A DNA stretch of 64,000 nucleotides from CAMDPA01 sp965223035. Lineage in GTDB: Bacteria > Pseudomonadota > Alphaproteobacteria > Rhizobiales > Hyphomicrobiaceae. Location of the stretch: contig OZ244980.1 of the NCBI GenBank assembly GCA_965223035.1, positions 5,518,001 to 5,582,000 of the forward strand. Direction: 5' to 3'. Numbering within the stretch: the first letter of the stretch is position 1; each line of letters begins with the position of its first letter. The notes under the pieces were generated by a model that was not told where the DNA came from, searched no databases, and saw nothing but the letters and a program-made list of their open reading frames with translations. Position numbers and translations under genes: made by a program. Positions 8,145-18,003 of this stretch are shown in pieces.

Positions 8145-9613
8145 GAGACCACATCGCATTTCGGCTGGCAGGCACAGCAATGCAGGTTGCTGGCGAGCAT
8201 GCCCGCGTCACGCTGCTGGACTGGTTGCGGATCGAATGTGGCCGGGTCGGCACCAAGGAAGGATGCGCGGAGGGCGATTGTGGTGCGTGCACGGTGGTGC
8301 TGCGGCGGCGCACCGGCGACCGCATTGAACATCAGGCCGTCAATGCCTGCATCCTCCTCGTCGGGCAAGTGGACGGGGCGGAGGTGATAACGATTGAGGA
8401 TCTGGCGCGACCAGGCGGACAGCTGCATCCGCTGCAAGAGGCAATGGTGCGTCAGCACGGTTCTCAATGCGGCTTTTGCACGCCGGGAATTATTATGAGC
8501 CTGTTCGCGCAGCACCAAGATCACCCGCGTCCGTTGACCTATCTCGGAATCTGCGATCAGCTGGCCGGCAATCTATGCCGTTGCACGGGTTATCGGCCGA
8601 TCATCGAAGCGGCGCGCGAGGCCGCGTTGGAGCCACCAACGGATCCCGTGGTCGCAGGAACGGTTGAAGATCTGGCCGCACTCGACGATCACCGCGATGT
8701 CTTCGCCGGCGATGGCGGAGGTTTCTTCGCCGCACCGCAGTCTGAAGGCTCCCTCGTTGCCTTGCTGTCCCGCTATCCCGATGCGCTGATCGTCTCCGGC
8801 ATGACGGACGTCGGCTTGACCATCACGAAGGGACTGGCGCAGCCGCAACAGGTTATCTGGTTGGGCCGCGTGGCGGGTCTAGATCTGATCGAGGACACAC
8901 CCGACGGCCTTGTGATCGGCGCCACCGCCACGCTGGCCGCCGCCGCTGCGCACCTAGCGGCGCTATCGCCCGATCTCGGCGAGGTCGTGCGGCGCTTCGG
9001 CTCGGTGCAGGTGCGCAACGCCGCCACCGTCGGCGGCAACCTAGCCAACGGCTCTCCGATCGGCGATCTCGCGCCGTGTCTGATCGCGCTCAACGCCCGC
9101 CTCGAGCTGTCGGGCCCGGACGGCACGCGGTCGATTCCACTGGAACGGTTCTTTATCGCTTACAGGCAACAGGATCGGCGGACGGCTGAGTACCTGCGTC
9201 GCATTATCATCCCAAGGCCGGAGCAAGACCTCCGGTTCAGGGCCTACAAGGTCTCCAAGCGGATGGATGAGGACATTTCCGCCGTGCTCAGCGCGTTTGC
9301 GCTCAGGCTTGAAGGCGAGCAGATCGCCGAAGCGCGGCTTGCCTACGGCGGCATGGCTGGGATCCCGTCCCGCGCACCGATGACGGAAGCGAAGCTGGCG
9401 GGCCTCTGTCTCAGCGACCCGGCCGCGTGGGAACCGGCGCTGGCCCAGGTACACGACGAATTCGCGCCGTTAACGGATCACCGCGCGTCGGCTCGCTATC
9501 GGCGCCTGGTTGCCCGTCATCTGTTGGAAAAGGCGCTGCACGAGATCGCCGGAGCCGCGCAGTCGACGACCCGGATCGGCCCCTATTCGGAGGCGCGAGA
9601 TGGCGGACGGTAA
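8141..9613 (+). CDS. xdhA: Xanthine dehydrogenase small subunit (2Fe-2S and FAD)
   Basis: Electron-transfer subunit of xanthine dehydrogenase, 490 residues, the usual XdhA length. Plant-ferredoxin-like cysteines are at 42, 47, 50 and 70 (CAEGDCGAC). A second 2Fe-2S set lies at 110, 113, 146 and 148 (CGFC, NLCRCTGY). A FAD-binding domain follows from about residue 190, with the VGGNLANGSPIGDLAP flavin loop, and then a CO-dehydrogenase-flavoprotein C-terminal domain. It receives electrons from the molybdenum subunit and reduces NAD+. It is coupled by overlap to puuD upstream and to xdhB downstream. No xdhC maturation gene is in the window. Confidence 0.97.
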   Translation: MRDHIAFRLAGTAMQVAGEHARVTLLDWLRIECGRVGTKEGCAEGDCGACTVVLRRRTGDRIEHQAVNACILLVGQVDGAEVITIEDLARPGGQLHPLQEAMVRQHGSQCGFCTPGIIMSLFAQHQDHPRPLTYLGICDQLAGNLCRCTGYRPIIEAAREAALEPPTDPVVAGTVEDLAALDDHRDVFAGDGGGFFAAPQSEGSLVALLSRYPDALIVSGMTDVGLTITKGLAQPQQVIWLGRVAGLDLIEDTPDGLVIGATATLAAAAAHLAALSPDLGEVVRRFGSVQVRNAATVGGNLANGSPIGDLAPCLIALNARLELSGPDGTRSIPLERFFIAYRQQDRRTAEYLRRIIIPRPEQDLRFRAYKVSKRMDEDISAVLSAFALRLEGEQIAEARLAYGGMAGIPSRAPMTEAKLAGLCLSDPAAWEPALAQVHDEFAPLTDHRASARYRRLVARHLLEKALHEIAGAAQSTTRIGPYSEARDGGR

Positions 9614-11933
9614 GCCCTCTGACGCTGCCGACGCCAACGGCTCGGCTCCTTTTGACGTCGTAACGCAACCGCACCCCCACGACAGCGCGCTACTGCATGT
9701 CCAAGGTGGCACGACCTACATCGACGACATCCGCGAGCCGGCCGGTACGCTGCACCTGGCGTGCGGCCTTGCACCCAAGGCGCGTGGTCAAATCATCGCA
9801 CTGCATCTCGCCGCGGTCAGACAAGCGCCGGACGTGATGGCCGCCATCACGGCCGCAGATATTCCCGGGCGCAACGACATCGCGCCAAAGCTCGCGGACG
9901 AGCCGCTGTTGGCCAACGATCGGGTGATGTTCCTGGGTCAACCGATGTTTGTCGTCGTGGCCCGCACGCGCGAAGCGGCACGCCGCGCCGCTCGCCTGGC
10001 CCAGATCGAGATTGCCGATGAAACGCCGATCATCACCATCGCCGACGCGCTCAAGGCCGGCACGACGGTATTGCCTGATTATGCGTTCGGCAGAGGTTCC
10101 GTCGAAGACGCGCTTGGCGCAGCCCCGCGGCGGCTCGAAGGGCAACTGACGATCGGCGGACAGGAGCATTTCTATTTGGAAGGTCAGGTTGCGCTGGCCG
10201 TGCCGGGCGAGGCCGATGCCATGCTGATCTATGCCTCGACCCAAGATCCGGCCGAGGCCCAGCACATCACCGCCCGGGTTCTGGCCGTGCCGGAGGCTGC
10301 GGTGGTGGTCGAAACCCGGCGGATGGGTGGCGCATTCGGCGGTAAGGAGAGCCAGGCCAACCAATGGGTCGCGCTGGCCGCCCTGGCCGCGCGCATCACC
10401 GGTCGCCCGTGCAAACTGCGGCTCGATCGCGATGACGATTTTGCCGCCACCGGCAAGCGCCACGATTTTCGCGCCGACTGGCAGGCCGGCTTCGATCAGG
10501 ACGGCCGATTGCTGGCCTATAATGTCACGCTCAACGCCCGCTGCGGCTGCTCCGCTGATCTGTCGCTCGGGGTTGTCGACCGGGCGATGTTTCACGCGAC
10601 AAACGCCTACTACGTGCCGGATGTGATGATCAGCTCGCGTCGGCTCAAGACCAATACCGTCTCCAACACGGCGTTCCGCGGTTTCGGTGGCCCGCAGGGC
10701 ATCCTCGCCGTCGAGCGCGTGATGGATGCTATCGCGCAGGCGACGCGGCGCGACCCGCTCGATGTTCGCAAATGCAATCTGTACGCGACGAGCCGCGACG
10801 TGACGCCCTACGGCATGGTCGTCGAGCAGCCCGGCTTCATTCTCAACCTGGTGGAAGATCTCGAAGCCAGCGCCGACTATCGTGGGCGGCGCGCCGAAAT
10901 CGACGGCTTCAATCGGACAGGTCTTGGGCTGCGCAAAGGCATCGCCCTCACGCCGGTGATGTTCGGCATCTCATTCACGCTAACCCACATGAACCAAGCC
11001 TCGGCTCTGGTGCACGTCTATCAGGACGGCTCGGTTCTGCTCAATCACGGCGGCACGGAAATGGGTCAGGGCCTATTCGTTAAGGTGGCACAGGTGGTGG
11101 CCGAAGAGTTCGGCGTGCCGCTCGATCATGTCCGCCCGTCGGCGACCAGCACGGCGATGGTGCCCAACGCGTCGCCAACCGCGGCCTCCGCCGGCTCCGA
11201 CCTCAACGGCATGGCAGCGAAAATCGCCGCGAGCGAGATCCGCGAACGCATGGCTGCGGTGGCGGCCGCTGAATGGGGCGTGGGGTCGCACGAGATCTCG
11301 TTTCGAGAAGGCCAAGTGGTGGCCGGAAACCGCTCGATGCCGTTCGCCGAGCTGGCGGCCAAGAGCCGCCTTGCGCGCGTGCATCTGTCGGCGACCGGGT
11401 ACTATAGGACGCCGGATCTCGATTGGGATCGCGACAACAAATGCGGCCGACCGTTCTACTATTTCGCCTACGGTGCGGCGTGCTCGGAAGTGGTGATCGA
11501 CACGAAGACCGGCGAGACCAAGGTGATCCGGGTCGACATCCTGCAGGATGTCGGGCGTTCGCTCAATCCGGCCATCGACATCGGCCAGATCGAAGGTGGC
11601 TTCGTGCAGGGCCTGGGCTGGCTGACCACCGAGGAGCTCTGGTTTGACCGCTCTGGCCGGCTGGCGACCCACGCGCCGTCCACCTACAAGATCCCCGTCG
11701 CGTCCGACGCGCCAGTCGACTTTCGGGTTCGGCTCACGTCCTCGGCAAACACCAAGCCGACCATCTACCGCTCGAAGGGTGTCGGCGAGCCGCCGTTGAT
11801 GCTGGCGTCGTCGGTGTTCTCCGCCATTGTCGATGCGTTGTCCTCGCTCGCGCCGGGACGTCTGGTGCCGCTCGATGCACCGGCGACACCGGAAGCGATA
11901 GCGCTCGCCGCCCACACCATGTCTCAGGCATAG
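9600..11933 (+). CDS. xdhB: Xanthine dehydrogenase molybdopterin-binding large subunit
   Basis: Catalytic subunit, 777 residues, which hydroxylates hypoxanthine to xanthine and xanthine to urate at a molybdenum cofactor. Visible cofactor and active-site motifs are GGAFGGKES (about 243-251), FRGFGGPQG and, near the C-terminus, GVGEPPLM carrying the catalytic glutamate. The ATG at 9600 with GGAGG upstream is chosen over an earlier in-frame start; it overlaps xdhA by 14 bases. The gene ends in TAG at 11931-11933. It converges on the minus-strand operon ending at 12055; the short gap contains GC-rich inverted sequence that may act as a shared terminator. Confidence 0.97.
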   Translation: MADGKPSDAADANGSAPFDVVTQPHPHDSALLHVQGGTTYIDDIREPAGTLHLACGLAPKARGQIIALHLAAVRQAPDVMAAITAADIPGRNDIAPKLADEPLLANDRVMFLGQPMFVVVARTREAARRAARLAQIEIADETPIITIADALKAGTTVLPDYAFGRGSVEDALGAAPRRLEGQLTIGGQEHFYLEGQVALAVPGEADAMLIYASTQDPAEAQHITARVLAVPEAAVVVETRRMGGAFGGKESQANQWVALAALAARITGRPCKLRLDRDDDFAATGKRHDFRADWQAGFDQDGRLLAYNVTLNARCGCSADLSLGVVDRAMFHATNAYYVPDVMISSRRLKTNTVSNTAFRGFGGPQGILAVERVMDAIAQATRRDPLDVRKCNLYATSRDVTPYGMVVEQPGFILNLVEDLEASADYRGRRAEIDGFNRTGLGLRKGIALTPVMFGISFTLTHMNQASALVHVYQDGSVLLNHGGTEMGQGLFVKVAQVVAEEFGVPLDHVRPSATSTAMVPNASPTAASAGSDLNGMAAKIAASEIRERMAAVAAAEWGVGSHEISFREGQVVAGNRSMPFAELAAKSRLARVHLSATGYYRTPDLDWDRDNKCGRPFYYFAYGAACSEVVIDTKTGETKVIRVDILQDVGRSLNPAIDIGQIEGGFVQGLGWLTTEELWFDRSGRLATHAPSTYKIPVASDAPVDFRVRLTSSANTKPTIYRSKGVGEPPLMLASSVFSAIVDALSSLAPGRLVPLDAPATPEAIALAAHTMSQA

Positions 11934-12054
11934 GCCCGTCGGACGCCACAGTGTCATGGCCGCTGCGGGCGGGGCCGGCATCGATCGATCATCACGCAAG
12001 ATCGGCGATCATCGACGATCATGGCGGCGCGCGGCGCCGCTCATCGGTCAACGC

Positions 12055-12555
12055 TCAGGTTCCCGGTGCCTGGACCACCAGATAGGGCACGTCAAACCAG
12101 TGCTCTTGAAGATTTTCGCCGGGACCGATGCGATCGATGACGGCAAAATCGCCAGGCCGACGCAACGGCGTTAACACGCCGTGCCAGGTGCCGGCCAGAT
12201 AGTTGACGCCCTGTCCCGGCTTGGTGATGAACGCGCGCGGGTTGGAGGGGCGACCCTGATGATCCTCGGCAACGATCACGAGGAATGGATCGCGCGATAA
12301 CGGCAAGAATGCCTGGCTGCCAAGCGGATGCCGCTCCACCATCTGCAAGGTGAGCGGCAGCGGATAAGGATCGCCGCGAAATATGCTGATGCCAGCGCGG
12401 CCGTCAGGTCCAAAATCGAGGCGGGCCAGATCGTGATAGCGTCCACACATGCCGCGGTTGATGAGCGAACTCGGCGCGCCGGAAGCCGCGATGACGTCGC
12501 CAAACGGGGTGAAGGCTTCGGCCGTCAGCGGGGCGACCGCGATCGTCAGCTGCAT
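12055..12555 (-). CDS. allA: Ureidoglycolate lyase
   Basis: Cupin-fold enzyme of 166 residues that splits (S)-ureidoglycolate to glyoxylate and urea, the last step of allantoin breakdown. The N-terminus has the family pattern PLTAEAFTPFGDVI. The core has FLPLSRDPFLVIVA and the metal/active-site region NYLAGTWHGVLTPL. The ATG at 12555 is supported by family length; a longer frame extends upstream but overlaps allE. It is the last gene of the nine-gene minus-strand purine operon, 13 bases after allE, so co-transcribed. Confidence 0.95.
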   Translation of the reverse strand: MQLTIAVAPLTAEAFTPFGDVIAASGAPSSLINRGMCGRYHDLARLDFGPDGRAGISIFRGDPYPLPLTLQMVERHPLGSQAFLPLSRDPFLVIVAEDHQGRPSNPRAFITKPGQGVNYLAGTWHGVLTPLRRPGDFAVIDRIGPGENLQEHWFDVPYLVVQAPGT

Positions 12556-12568
12556 ACCGCAATCACCT

Positions 12569-13414
12569 TCAGCGAACGCCAAACCGGCGCGCAACGCGCA
12601 ACGGTGCATGACGATTGACATCCTTATACAGCAGGTAGCGAAATCGACCGGGACCGCCGGCATAACAGGCCTGTGGGCAAAACGCCCGCAGCCACATGAA
12701 GTCGCCGGCCTCCACCTCAACCCAATCACGATTGAGGCGATAAACGCCCTTGCCCTCCAGCACGTACAGCCCATGTTCCATGACATGGGTTTCCATAAAC
12801 GGAATGACGGCGCCGGCTTCCAAGGTGACGATGTTGACGTGCATATCGTGACGCAGGTCACTGGGATCGACGAACCGCGTCGTGGTCCAGCGCGCGTCGG
12901 TGTCCGGCATCGCAACCGCACTGACATGCTTTTCGTTGGTGACGAACGCCTCAGGCACGGCCAATCCGTCGACCTGCTCATAAGCCTTCCTGATCCAATG
13001 GAACCGGACCGGCGCTGTGCTGCCGTTGTAGACCTTAAACGGGGTATTCGGAGGGATATAGGCATATCCGCCAGCGTCCATGGCATGGACTTGTGACCCG
13101 AGCGTCAAGGTCAATTGGCCCTCAACCACGAACATCACGGCCTGAGCCGTAGGATCGGGCTCCGGCTTGTCGCTGCCTCCGCCCGGGCCGACCTCCATAA
13201 TGTATTGGGAAAAGGTTTCCGCGAAGCCCGACATCGGCCGCGCTAAGATCCACGCCCGCGTCTGGGTCCAAAACGGGAAAGCGCTGGTGACGATATCGCG
13301 CATCACTGACTTCGGAATCACCGCGTAGGCATCGGTGAGAACGGCGCGATCGGTCAGGAGCGCCGACTGCGGTGGCAAGCCCCCGTGGGGCGCGTAGTAG
13401 GTCGGCTGTGCCAT
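12569..13414 (-). CDS. allE: (S)-ureidoglycine aminohydrolase
   Basis: Bicupin, Mn-dependent enzyme of 281 residues converting (S)-ureidoglycine to (S)-ureidoglycolate and ammonia. Typical N-terminal pattern YYAPHGGLPPQSALLTDRAV. The first cupin holds VEGQLTLTLG; the second has THVMEHGLYVLEGKG, with the metal-binding His/Glu set, followed by DFMWLRAFCPQACYAGG. The start at 13414 is preceded by GAGGAGG. Its substrate is made by allantoate amidohydrolase, for which no gene is seen here, so that enzyme must be encoded elsewhere or replaced. It sits between puuE-uraD and allA in the operon. Confidence 0.96.
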   Translation of the reverse strand: MAQPTYYAPHGGLPPQSALLTDRAVLTDAYAVIPKSVMRDIVTSAFPFWTQTRAWILARPMSGFAETFSQYIMEVGPGGGSDKPEPDPTAQAVMFVVEGQLTLTLGSQVHAMDAGGYAYIPPNTPFKVYNGSTAPVRFHWIRKAYEQVDGLAVPEAFVTNEKHVSAVAMPDTDARWTTTRFVDPSDLRHDMHVNIVTLEAGAVIPFMETHVMEHGLYVLEGKGVYRLNRDWVEVEAGDFMWLRAFCPQACYAGGPGRFRYLLYKDVNRHAPLRVARRFGVR

Positions 13415-13550
13415 CAACACCTCCTCGAAAGGGGTGACCTGACCCATGCCTTGCGTTGGATTGCGGCCGTCTGTCGCTTCACCGGCGTCAGAGCATCGCT
13501 TGTTCCGATCCGTGCAGGGCATCACCGATCCGGTCAGGGCGGATCATGCT

Positions 13551-14969
13551 TTAGGGGAGGCGGTCCTGCAATCGCAACAGGGCGATGTGCTCGATCTGCC
13601 GCAGCGCTTCCTCGAATTCCGTGTCGCTGTCATGGGTCAGGCGCCGCTCGAAGCCATCCAATATCTCGCCCTTGGTGCGGCCCTTGACCGCAAAAATGAA
13701 CGGAAAACCGAAGCGGGCCCGGTAGCTGTCGTTGAGCTGTGTGAAACGTGCAAGCTCATCGGCCGTGAGGCGATCTAGCCCCGCAGAACCTTGCTCGGCC
13801 GCGCTGTCCGAGGTCAATCGGCCGGCCATCGCGAGCCGACCCGCCAGATCCGGATGGGCGTTGATCAACGCCAGCTTGTCATCGCGGCCCATCGCCCGCA
13901 TCTGAGCAACAAGCGACGCATGCAGGCCTAAGGCGGTGTCTTCGTTCACCGACAGACCCGTCCGATGGGCGCGCTCGGCGATGTGGGGTGAATGCTCGAA
14001 TATATCGCCGAACCGCTCCAGGAATAACCCGCGCGGCATCCGCGAAGGCTGATATCCCCCCGGTGGGGGATGGGATGCGATCCAGTGGCGGGCGATCGCC
14101 AATCGGGATGCGACCCACACCTGGTCATGACCCTGGATGTAGTCCAAGAATCTTGCGAGCGCGGCGGCGCGCCCTGGCCGTCCGGCAAGCCGGGCGTGCA
14201 AACCGACCGACAGCATGCGCGGCCGCTCTTCACCCTCCGCATAGAGCAGATCAAAGCTGTCCTTCAAGTAGCAGAAGAATTGGTCGCCGGCGTTGAAGCC
14301 CTGGATGGTCGCGAAACGCATATCATTCGCGTCCAGCGTATAGGGCACGATCAGCTGGGGCCCGAATGGCCCGTCGACCCAGTAGGGGATTTCGTCAGCA
14401 TAGCTGTCGGCTGAATAGACAAAGCCTTGCTCGGCCAAGACAATATCGTGCGTGTGGGGGGAGCACCGACCCTGATAGAAGCCGAGCGGTCGGCTTCCCG
14501 TCAGTTCGGTATGAAGTCGCACCGCTGCTTGAATGTGCGCCGCTTCCTGCTCGCGTGTGAAGTCCTTGTAGTCGATCCATTTCAGGCCGTGACTTGCGAT
14601 CTCCCAGCCGGCTTCACGCATCGCCGCCGTGGCCTCGGCATTGCGCGCCATTGCGGTGGCCACGCCGAACACCGTGACGGGCAGATTGCGCGCTGTGAAG
14701 AGCCGCCAGAGCCGCCAGAACCCCACGCGGGAACCGAATTCATAGAGGCTCTCCATGCTCATGTGCCGCATACCGGGCCATGGCTGGGCCCCGACGATCT
14801 CGGACAAGAATGCCTCGGACGCGGCATCACCATGCAAAATGCAGTTCTCTGCCCCCTCCTCGTAGTTCAGCACGAACTGCACGGCGATGCGGGCGCCGCC
14901 CGGCCAGCGTGGATCGGGAGGCCGGCGACCGTAGCCGATGAGATCGCGCGGATAGGGCTTGTCATCCAT
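13551..14969 (-). CDS. puuE: Fused allantoinase (PuuE) and OHCU decarboxylase (UraD)
   Basis: Two-domain protein of about 472 residues. Residues ~1-300 are a polysaccharide-deacetylase-like, metal-independent allantoinase (PRDLIGYGRRPPDPRWPGGA, FVLNYEEGAEN, ASHGLKWIDY). Residues ~315-472 are 2-oxo-4-hydroxy-4-carboxy-5-ureidoimidazoline decarboxylase (INAHPDLAGRLA, FTQLNDSYRARFGFPFI, the catalytic His in NAHPDL). One chain thus makes (S)-allantoin from OHCU and opens it to allantoate. Such fusions are known. The ATG at 14969 with GAGG eight bases upstream is preferred to the GTG at 14990. It follows uraH by 31 bases, matching pathway order. Confidence 0.95.
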   Translation of the reverse strand: MDDKPYPRDLIGYGRRPPDPRWPGGARIAVQFVLNYEEGAENCILHGDAASEAFLSEIVGAQPWPGMRHMSMESLYEFGSRVGFWRLWRLFTARNLPVTVFGVATAMARNAEATAAMREAGWEIASHGLKWIDYKDFTREQEAAHIQAAVRLHTELTGSRPLGFYQGRCSPHTHDIVLAEQGFVYSADSYADEIPYWVDGPFGPQLIVPYTLDANDMRFATIQGFNAGDQFFCYLKDSFDLLYAEGEERPRMLSVGLHARLAGRPGRAAALARFLDYIQGHDQVWVASRLAIARHWIASHPPPGGYQPSRMPRGLFLERFGDIFEHSPHIAERAHRTGLSVNEDTALGLHASLVAQMRAMGRDDKLALINAHPDLAGRLAMAGRLTSDSAAEQGSAGLDRLTADELARFTQLNDSYRARFGFPFIFAVKGRTKGEILDGFERRLTHDSDTEFEEALRQIEHIALLRLQDRLP

Positions 14970-15000
14970 CGTCACGTCCTCGCGCGCCACTCAAAACTGG

Positions 15001-15357
15001 TCAACTCCCACGATAGGTCGTGTAACCCCACGGCGAGACCAACAGCGGGATGTGATAACTCCGATCGGGCTCGGCGATGGTAAACCGCACGGGCACGATA
15101 TCAAGAAACGACGGCGCTCCCGCCGAGCTGCCTTGCTGTGAAAAATAGGCGCCGATGAAGAAGCTCAAGCGGTAGGTGCCGGGCAACAATTGCTCGCCGG
15201 TCAGCAAGGGCGCATCGTTGCGACCATCGCTGTTGGTCTGGCTCCGCTTCAGGAAGATCCATTGGTCATCATCGGCCAATCGGTGAAGCTCAATGGCGAC
15301 GTTGGCGGCAGGCCGGCCGTGGGCCGTGTCCAATACGTGGGTTGACAGTCGTCCCAT
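15001..15357 (-). CDS. uraH: 5-hydroxyisourate hydrolase
   Basis: Transthyretin-like enzyme of 118 residues that hydrolyses 5-hydroxyisourate (the PuuD product) to OHCU. The N-terminus LSTHVLDTAHGRPA contains the active-site His and the conserved HVLD. The C-terminus ends in the diagnostic YRGS tetrapeptide, with HIPLLVSPWGYTTYRGS complete. The start at 15357 is preceded by GGGGAGCC; longer upstream frame overlaps the end of guaD. No signal peptide, so cytoplasmic. Confidence 0.97.
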   Translation of the reverse strand: MGRLSTHVLDTAHGRPAANVAIELHRLADDDQWIFLKRSQTNSDGRNDAPLLTGEQLLPGTYRLSFFIGAYFSQQGSSAGAPSFLDIVPVRFTIAEPDRSYHIPLLVSPWGYTTYRGS

Positions 15358-15388
15358 GGTCAATTCGGGCTCCCCTCGCTTGGGCGTT

Positions 15389-16774
15389 TCAGACTGTGCT
15401 GGAACCATCCTGCTGATCCGCATGGCGGTGTGCGGCCATTAGCTCTGGCCGCGCATAAACCCGGCGTCCACCACTATAGGTCGCGCGGATCGCCCGATCA
15501 TCCGCCATCATCATTAGAATGAACAAGACCTCCCACAGATCGTCAGCAAATTGCATGCGGTGACTGATCTCCGGCGTCGCGTTCAAATCGATCACGATGA
15601 TATCGGCTTCCAACCCCGCTTTGATGTTGCCGATCTGGTGGTCAAGTCGCATGACTCGGGCGCTTCCCACGGTGGCCAAGTAATAGGCCCTTGCAGGGTG
15701 AAGGTTGTAGCCCTTCAAGCGGCAGATCTGGTAGCTGCCCTTCATGGTCTGCAGCATCGAGTACGACGATCCACCGCCGATATCCGTTGCCAGACCGACC
15801 TCAATCGGTGATGCGCCTTCCCGCACGCGCTTCATATCGAATAGGCCGGAACCGAGGAACAAATTCGAGGTTGGACAATGCGAGATGCCGGATGCGGAGG
15901 CGCTCAGCGCCGCGTACTCCCGCTCAGTCATATGAATGGCATGGCCAAAGATCGCTCCTTCACCGACCAAGCCGTAACGCTGGTAAACATCGAAGTAATC
16001 GCGCGCATCGGGATAAAGCGACCCGATCCACGCGATCTCCTGCAGATTCTCATCGATATGGGTTTGCACGAGCGCGGTTGGATGCTCGCGCCACAACGTG
16101 CCAGCGGCTTCGAGCTGCTCTGGCGTTGAGGTGACGGCGAAGCGGGGGGTGATCGCGTAGATCAACCGGTCGCGGTGGTGCCAGCGGTCAATCAACGCTT
16201 TGCTCTGATCGTAGCCGGATTGAGCCGTATCCAGCAACTGATGCGGCGCGTTACGGTCCATCATCAGCTTGCCGGCGGCCATCCGAAGCCCGCGCGCCTC
16301 GGCCGCGCTGAAAAAAGCGTCTACAGATTGCGGATGGGTCGTGCAGTAGACCGCTGCGGCTGTCGTGCCGTTGCGCAGCAAGGTGTCCAGAAAGCGCTCG
16401 GACACGGCGCGCGCGTAATCCTCATCGAAAAACTTGGCTTCGGCGGGAAACGTGTAGCGCGTCAGCCAGTCTAACAGCTCTACGCCATAGCTGGCGATGA
16501 CCTCGGCTTGGCAATAATGCACGTGGCTGTCCACAAAGCCTGCCATCAGCAGATCATTTGGATAGTGCGCGACCTTGAGCCCGTGATGCTTCGCCAGCAC
16601 GGTGTCGGCAGCGCCAACCTCGACGATATGTCCGTCGGCCACAACGATGGCACCGTCGGGGTCGTATTCAACGGCGTCCGCGGGCGCAACACGGAACGGG
16701 TCGTCGGCGTAGGACAGAACCTGGCCGCGCAGCGCAAACCTGCCGTCGTCATGGTCCATCGCTGCACGGTTCAT
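15389..16774 (-). CDS. guaD: Guanine deaminase
   Basis: Zn-dependent amidohydrolase of 461 residues, the usual length, converting guanine to xanthine and so feeding xanthine dehydrogenase. Zinc site DSHVHY lies at residues 82-87. Further active-site motifs are THIDEN, FGHAIHMT and ATDIGGGSSYSML with the catalytic Asp. The C-terminal beta-sandwich holds IKAGLEADIIVIDL. It lies between the transporter genes and uraH in the operon. The start ATG at 16774 is kept because the N-terminal beta strand (ALRGQVLSYADDPF) matches the family. Confidence 0.95.
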   Translation of the reverse strand: MNRAAMDHDDGRFALRGQVLSYADDPFRVAPADAVEYDPDGAIVVADGHIVEVGAADTVLAKHHGLKVAHYPNDLLMAGFVDSHVHYCQAEVIASYGVELLDWLTRYTFPAEAKFFDEDYARAVSERFLDTLLRNGTTAAAVYCTTHPQSVDAFFSAAEARGLRMAAGKLMMDRNAPHQLLDTAQSGYDQSKALIDRWHHRDRLIYAITPRFAVTSTPEQLEAAGTLWREHPTALVQTHIDENLQEIAWIGSLYPDARDYFDVYQRYGLVGEGAIFGHAIHMTEREYAALSASASGISHCPTSNLFLGSGLFDMKRVREGASPIEVGLATDIGGGSSYSMLQTMKGSYQICRLKGYNLHPARAYYLATVGSARVMRLDHQIGNIKAGLEADIIVIDLNATPEISHRMQFADDLWEVLFILMMMADDRAIRATYSGGRRVYARPELMAAHRHADQQDGSSTV

Positions 16775-16869
16775 TGATTGGCATATCGCTATCGTAGCCG
16801 CATAGAGGCCTGCCAGCCCCGATGCTCAATCCCAGGCCGGCATGCCGCGAAAGGGAAGGGAGCGGATGG

Positions 16870-17952
16870 CTATTTGGGCAGCGAGCCCTCCATGCCTTCC
16901 ACGTAGAAGTTCATGCTCAGCAAGGCTTTGTCGCTGATCACCTCGGCATCCTTCAAAAACGGGGTGCCATCTTGCTTGTTCAATGGACCGGTAAACGGAT
17001 GCAGTTTGCCCGCGATAATCTTGTCGCGTGCGGCCTCGGCCAGCTTAATGATGTCAGCGGGAATGCTCTTGTTCCAAGCGGCCAGGCTGAGCATTCCGGA
17101 CTTGAGGCCGCCCCATGTGTCCGTCGACGTCCAGGTTCCCGCCTGCACGGCCTTCACGCGAGAAACGACATACGGTGCCCAGTCGTCGACCAACGATGTC
17201 AAATGGGCCCGAGGCCCAAACGCCTCCATATTTGAGGCTTGGCCAAGCGCGTAGATGCCCCTTTGCTCGGCCAACTTCAGCGGCGCCGGCGAGTCCGTGT
17301 GTTGGAAGAGAATGTCGGATCCTTGATCAATCAGCGCTTTCGCCGCGTCCGCCTCCTTGCCGGGGTCGAACCAGGTGTTGACCCAGATCACCTTGATTTT
17401 GATGTTCGGATTGACGGTTTTTGCACCCAGGTAGGACGCATTGATGCCCCTTATCACCTCGGGGATCGGAAACGAGGCAATATAGCCGATGATGTTCGAT
17501 TTTGTCATTCTACCCGCAATAATACCGGCGACATATCGGCCCTCGTAGAACCGAATGTTGTAGGTCGCCACGTTTTTGGCGCGCTTGAAGCCCGTCGCAT
17601 GCTCGAATTTGGCCTTGGGAAAGCGTCGTGCCACCTTGACCGTGGGGTTCATGAACCCGAACGACGTCGTGAAAATGATGTCATGGCCCTGTTGCGCCAA
17701 TTGCCGAATGACGCGCTCAGCGTCGGGACCCTCCGAGACCTTCTCGACGTGGGTGGTTTCAACCGTGTCGCCCAAGGCCTGCTTCACCGCCTTGAGGCTT
17801 TCATGGTGCTGATAGCTCCAGCCGTGGTCGCCGATCGGACCAACGTAGACGAAGCCCACCTTGGTCTTGTCCGCCCCCCACGCGGCGGGTGCCGCGGATA
17901 CGGCAATCGCCGCCAGGCCGGCGACCATCAGGTTCAAGCTGGATTGTTTCAT
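16870..17952 (-). CDS. BMP-family substrate-binding protein (purine/nucleoside ABC importer)
   Basis: Basic-membrane-protein family lipoprotein-like binding protein, 360 residues, with a clear Sec signal peptide (about 1-26, ending AAWGA). The mature start KVGFVYVGPIGDHGWSY and the later DWAPYVVSRV are typical of BMP proteins that bind nucleosides or purines. No lipobox Cys is evident, so it is probably free in the periplasm. GAGG lies upstream of the ATG. With the ATPase and two permeases upstream it forms a complete importer, and its co-location with guaD and urate genes suggests a purine base or urate-related ligand. Confidence 0.95.
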   Translation of the reverse strand: MKQSSLNLMVAGLAAIAVSAAPAAWGADKTKVGFVYVGPIGDHGWSYQHHESLKAVKQALGDTVETTHVEKVSEGPDAERVIRQLAQQGHDIIFTTSFGFMNPTVKVARRFPKAKFEHATGFKRAKNVATYNIRFYEGRYVAGIIAGRMTKSNIIGYIASFPIPEVIRGINASYLGAKTVNPNIKIKVIWVNTWFDPGKEADAAKALIDQGSDILFQHTDSPAPLKLAEQRGIYALGQASNMEAFGPRAHLTSLVDDWAPYVVSRVKAVQAGTWTSTDTWGGLKSGMLSLAAWNKSIPADIIKLAEAARDKIIAGKLHPFTGPLNKQDGTPFLKDAEVISDKALLSMNFYVEGMEGSLPK

Positions 17953-18003
17953 TTTGCGACCTCCTTCGCTGTCTTTTGATCTGCCATGACCGAAGCAACA
18001 CCG

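Noticed and set aside
8141..9613. xdhA as an aldehyde or CO dehydrogenase subunit
   Set aside because: The fused Fe-S/FAD layout, partner with XdhB motifs, and position in a urate pathway fit xanthine dehydrogenase better.
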